Assembly: GCA_000434115.1 (NCBI GenBank)
Contig: FR894010.1
Span: 1 to 7,481, forward strand
Reading direction: 5' to 3'
Origin: Roseburia sp. CAG:309
GTDB taxonomy: Bacteria > Bacillota > Clostridia > Lachnospirales > Lachnospiraceae
Length of the DNA: 7,481 nt
In this document: positions 6,408-7,481 of the stretch, in pieces
Position numbering within the stretch: the first letter of the stretch is position 1
Layout of the letters: each line of letters begins with the position of its first letter
The notes under the pieces: generated by a model
What the model saw: the letters and a program-made list of their open reading frames with translations, nothing else
What the model was told of the DNA's origin: nothing
The model's database searches: none
Position numbers and translations under genes: made by a program

Positions 6408-7251
6408 TCTTTTTATCCTCCATCTTCTCTTCCTCTAACTGGATCTGTTTTTTCTGAAGTTCTATCTTTACACCTTCGTACAAAATATTCCGTAAGATCG
6501 TCACATCCTGTTCCAATGGCAATTTTTCAAATTCCACGATTGCTGCGCGCATCGTTCCTTCCAATATATCCAATACATTTTTGGGAAAATCCGTCCTTTC
6601 TTCCTGTTCAAAAAAAGGATTAAAACTTCCCTTTTTCCGATCTTTTTCAAGATCCATAAACGCATCCAGAAAATATATGTATTTTCCCAGGAAGAAGCCA
6701 AACCGGCGAAGCGTATTCTCAAAGGGATCTTTTTTATAACAAAACAATTCTGCCATCAAGGTACCAAATGGCCGGCTGACAGCATCCGGCTCTGTTACCT
6801 CTTGTTTTTCCAAATTGGCTAAATTTGTCAATTGTGTCTGTATGACCTCTGCCTTTTCCGGATATTTTTTCCGAACCTTCTCTGCCCTCCGGTGAAATGC
6901 CGTTTTTCCTGCCAGCCCGGAAACACTTTTTTCGTCCTCCCAGTCATCCAGAAAATGGTAATACGAAAGCAGAATGTTCATATCCGCCGCATATTCTGTA
7001 ATTTCATTTCGGATCATCCATTGCTTTTTCGCCGGATGCACAAGACACCGTTTCTGCTTCGTTTCTTCCGATGGCTCATAAAGAGACGAAAGCAGAAGCA
7101 CCAAAAATGTCATATCATACGTAAGGGTCATCTGCCCGGTTCTGCCATACTGCTCTTTCAGGCTCTGACAGAGACCGCAGTAAATGCCTTTGTATCTTGC
7201 AAATTCCCGAATCTTTAATTCCGGTTTATTGGTTATGACATAGCCAAACAT
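6400..7251 (-). CDS. DUF5685-like protein of unknown function
   Basis: The 283-residue protein starts MFGYVITNKPELKIREFARY and carries YCGLC (C25, C28) and RCLVHP (C69, H72), which together could form a metal site. I recognise it as resembling the clostridial DUF5685 family, whose function is not known to me. Two Asp-rich motifs stand out: DDWEDE at 102-107 and DAFMDLEKDRKKG at 196-208, in helical surroundings. They resemble the DDxxD and DxxxD motifs of squalene/phytoene synthase-type proteins (see findings). The C terminus is charged (EEEKMEDKKNE). The start ATG 7251 has AAAGGA about 6 bases upstream. The stop overlaps the start of the J-protein gene by 8 bases, so both products are probably made together. 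The coding call is strong; the family name is from memory of similar proteins. Confidence 0.82.
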   Translation of the reverse strand: MFGYVITNKPELKIREFARYKGIYCGLCQSLKEQYGRTGQMTLTYDMTFLVLLLSSLYEPSEETKQKRCLVHPAKKQWMIRNEITEYAADMNILLSYYHFLDDWEDEKSVSGLAGKTAFHRRAEKVRKKYPEKAEVIQTQLTNLANLEKQEVTEPDAVSRPFGTLMAELFCYKKDPFENTLRRFGFFLGKYIYFLDAFMDLEKDRKKGSFNPFFEQEERTDFPKNVLDILEGTMRAAIVEFEKLPLEQDVTILRNILYEGVKIELQKKQIQLEEEKMEDKKNE

Positions 7252-7281
7252 AAAAGATCCTTTCTTTCGATGCTGAACTGC

Positions 7282-7303
7282 TTAACTATTCCGGAATAGC
7301 TAA
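7282..7303 (-). repeat. stem-loop at the stop codon of the zinc-ribbon gene
   Basis: On the minus strand, TTAGCTATT and AATAGTTAA flank CCGG and can form a 9-bp stem (one G-U pair) with a 4-base loop. The core CTATTCCGGAATAG is a perfect 14-bp palindrome. The stem includes the TAG stop of the zinc-ribbon gene. It is AT-rich with no following U-tract, so it is unlikely to be a strong intrinsic terminator. An RNA processing or stability element, or a protein site, is possible. Confidence 0.45.
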
Positions 7304-7481
7304 CTTCTGCGGATAAACTCAAATTTACATTTTGGACAGCGGATGGCAATCTTTCCACGTCCTTTCGGCACACGGATCATCTGATGGCATTTCGGACAGC
7401 GAAAAATCTTTTTCACGCCATCGCGTTCCTTTACTTTCAACTTCAAATAATTAAAATAATTTTTTACCCGGTTAAATACCG
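7300..7481 (-). CDS. zinc-ribbon protein, C-terminal part only (5' end outside the window)
   Basis: Only the last 59 complete codons before a TAG stop are visible; the gene enters from the right edge. The fragment has a basic, amphipathic lead-in (RVKNYFNYLKLKVKERDG) followed by a zinc ribbon: CPKCH and CPKCK pairs spaced C-x2-C-x16-C-x2-C (fragment residues 28, 31, 48, 51) with RVPKGRGKI between them. Such ribbons bind one zinc ion and often mediate nucleic acid or protein contacts. Similar clostridial proteins, as I recall them, have N-terminal membrane segments and end with this ribbon, but that part cannot be seen here. It is 48 bases upstream of the DUF5685-like gene, probably in the same operon. 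Confidence 0.8.
   Translation of the reverse strand, partial: VFNRVKNYFNYLKLKVKERDGVKKIFRCPKCHQMIRVPKGRGKIAIRCPKCKFEFIRRS

Noticed and set aside
6501..6722. Minus-strand 73-codon open frame inside the DUF5685-like gene
   Set aside because: It is an alternative frame fully inside a longer coding gene, rich in Trp/Arg/Lys, with no independent signal.

Overview
The window is a block of eight genes, all read from the minus strand, so transcription runs from the right edge (about 7481) to the left edge (1). No plus-strand gene is supported. The organism looks like a Gram-positive anaerobe of the Clostridia, probably Lachnospiraceae or a relative. This rests on the purine-rich Shine-Dalgarno sites, the moderate-to-low GC, and a set of small proteins (a C-terminal zinc ribbon, a DUF5685-like protein, a J-domain protein with a Cys-rich tail, and a small polytopic membrane protein) that I associate with that group. 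The taxonomic call is an inference.

Right half (7481 to 4719): a tightly packed, apparently chromosomal operon. In transcription order it holds the 3' end of a zinc-ribbon protein gene (cut by the window edge), a DUF5685-like protein, a J-domain co-chaperone, a small membrane protein that may be ECF S-component-like, and a GatB/YqeY-domain protein. From the DUF5685-like gene to yqeY, the genes overlap by a few bases or are about 13 bases apart, and one Shine-Dalgarno site overlaps the preceding stop codon. This fits one transcript with translational coupling. The J protein would recruit DnaK; the roles of its neighbours are unknown.

Left half (4640 to 1): the first three genes of a BREX phage-defence system, brxA, brxB and brxC (pglY). 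brxA and brxB overlap as TGATG, and brxB and brxC are 12 bases apart. brxC is by far the largest gene, with 1146 codons visible, and it runs off the left edge still open. The methyltransferase (pglX), phosphatase-like (pglZ) and brxL/Lon genes that define the BREX subtype would lie beyond position 1.

Between yqeY and brxA lie only 79 bases, with no recognisable terminator. They hold three imperfect tandem 11-bp repeats, a 13-bp inverted repeat, and a weak sigma-A-like promoter that would overlap both. This is the only apparent regulatory region in the window and is probably where the defence cassette joins the host operon. I do not see a wholly new system. The parts most worth a second look are the brxA leader, the Asp-rich motifs of the DUF5685-like protein that resemble isoprenoid synthases, and the cysteine-string-like tail of the J protein.
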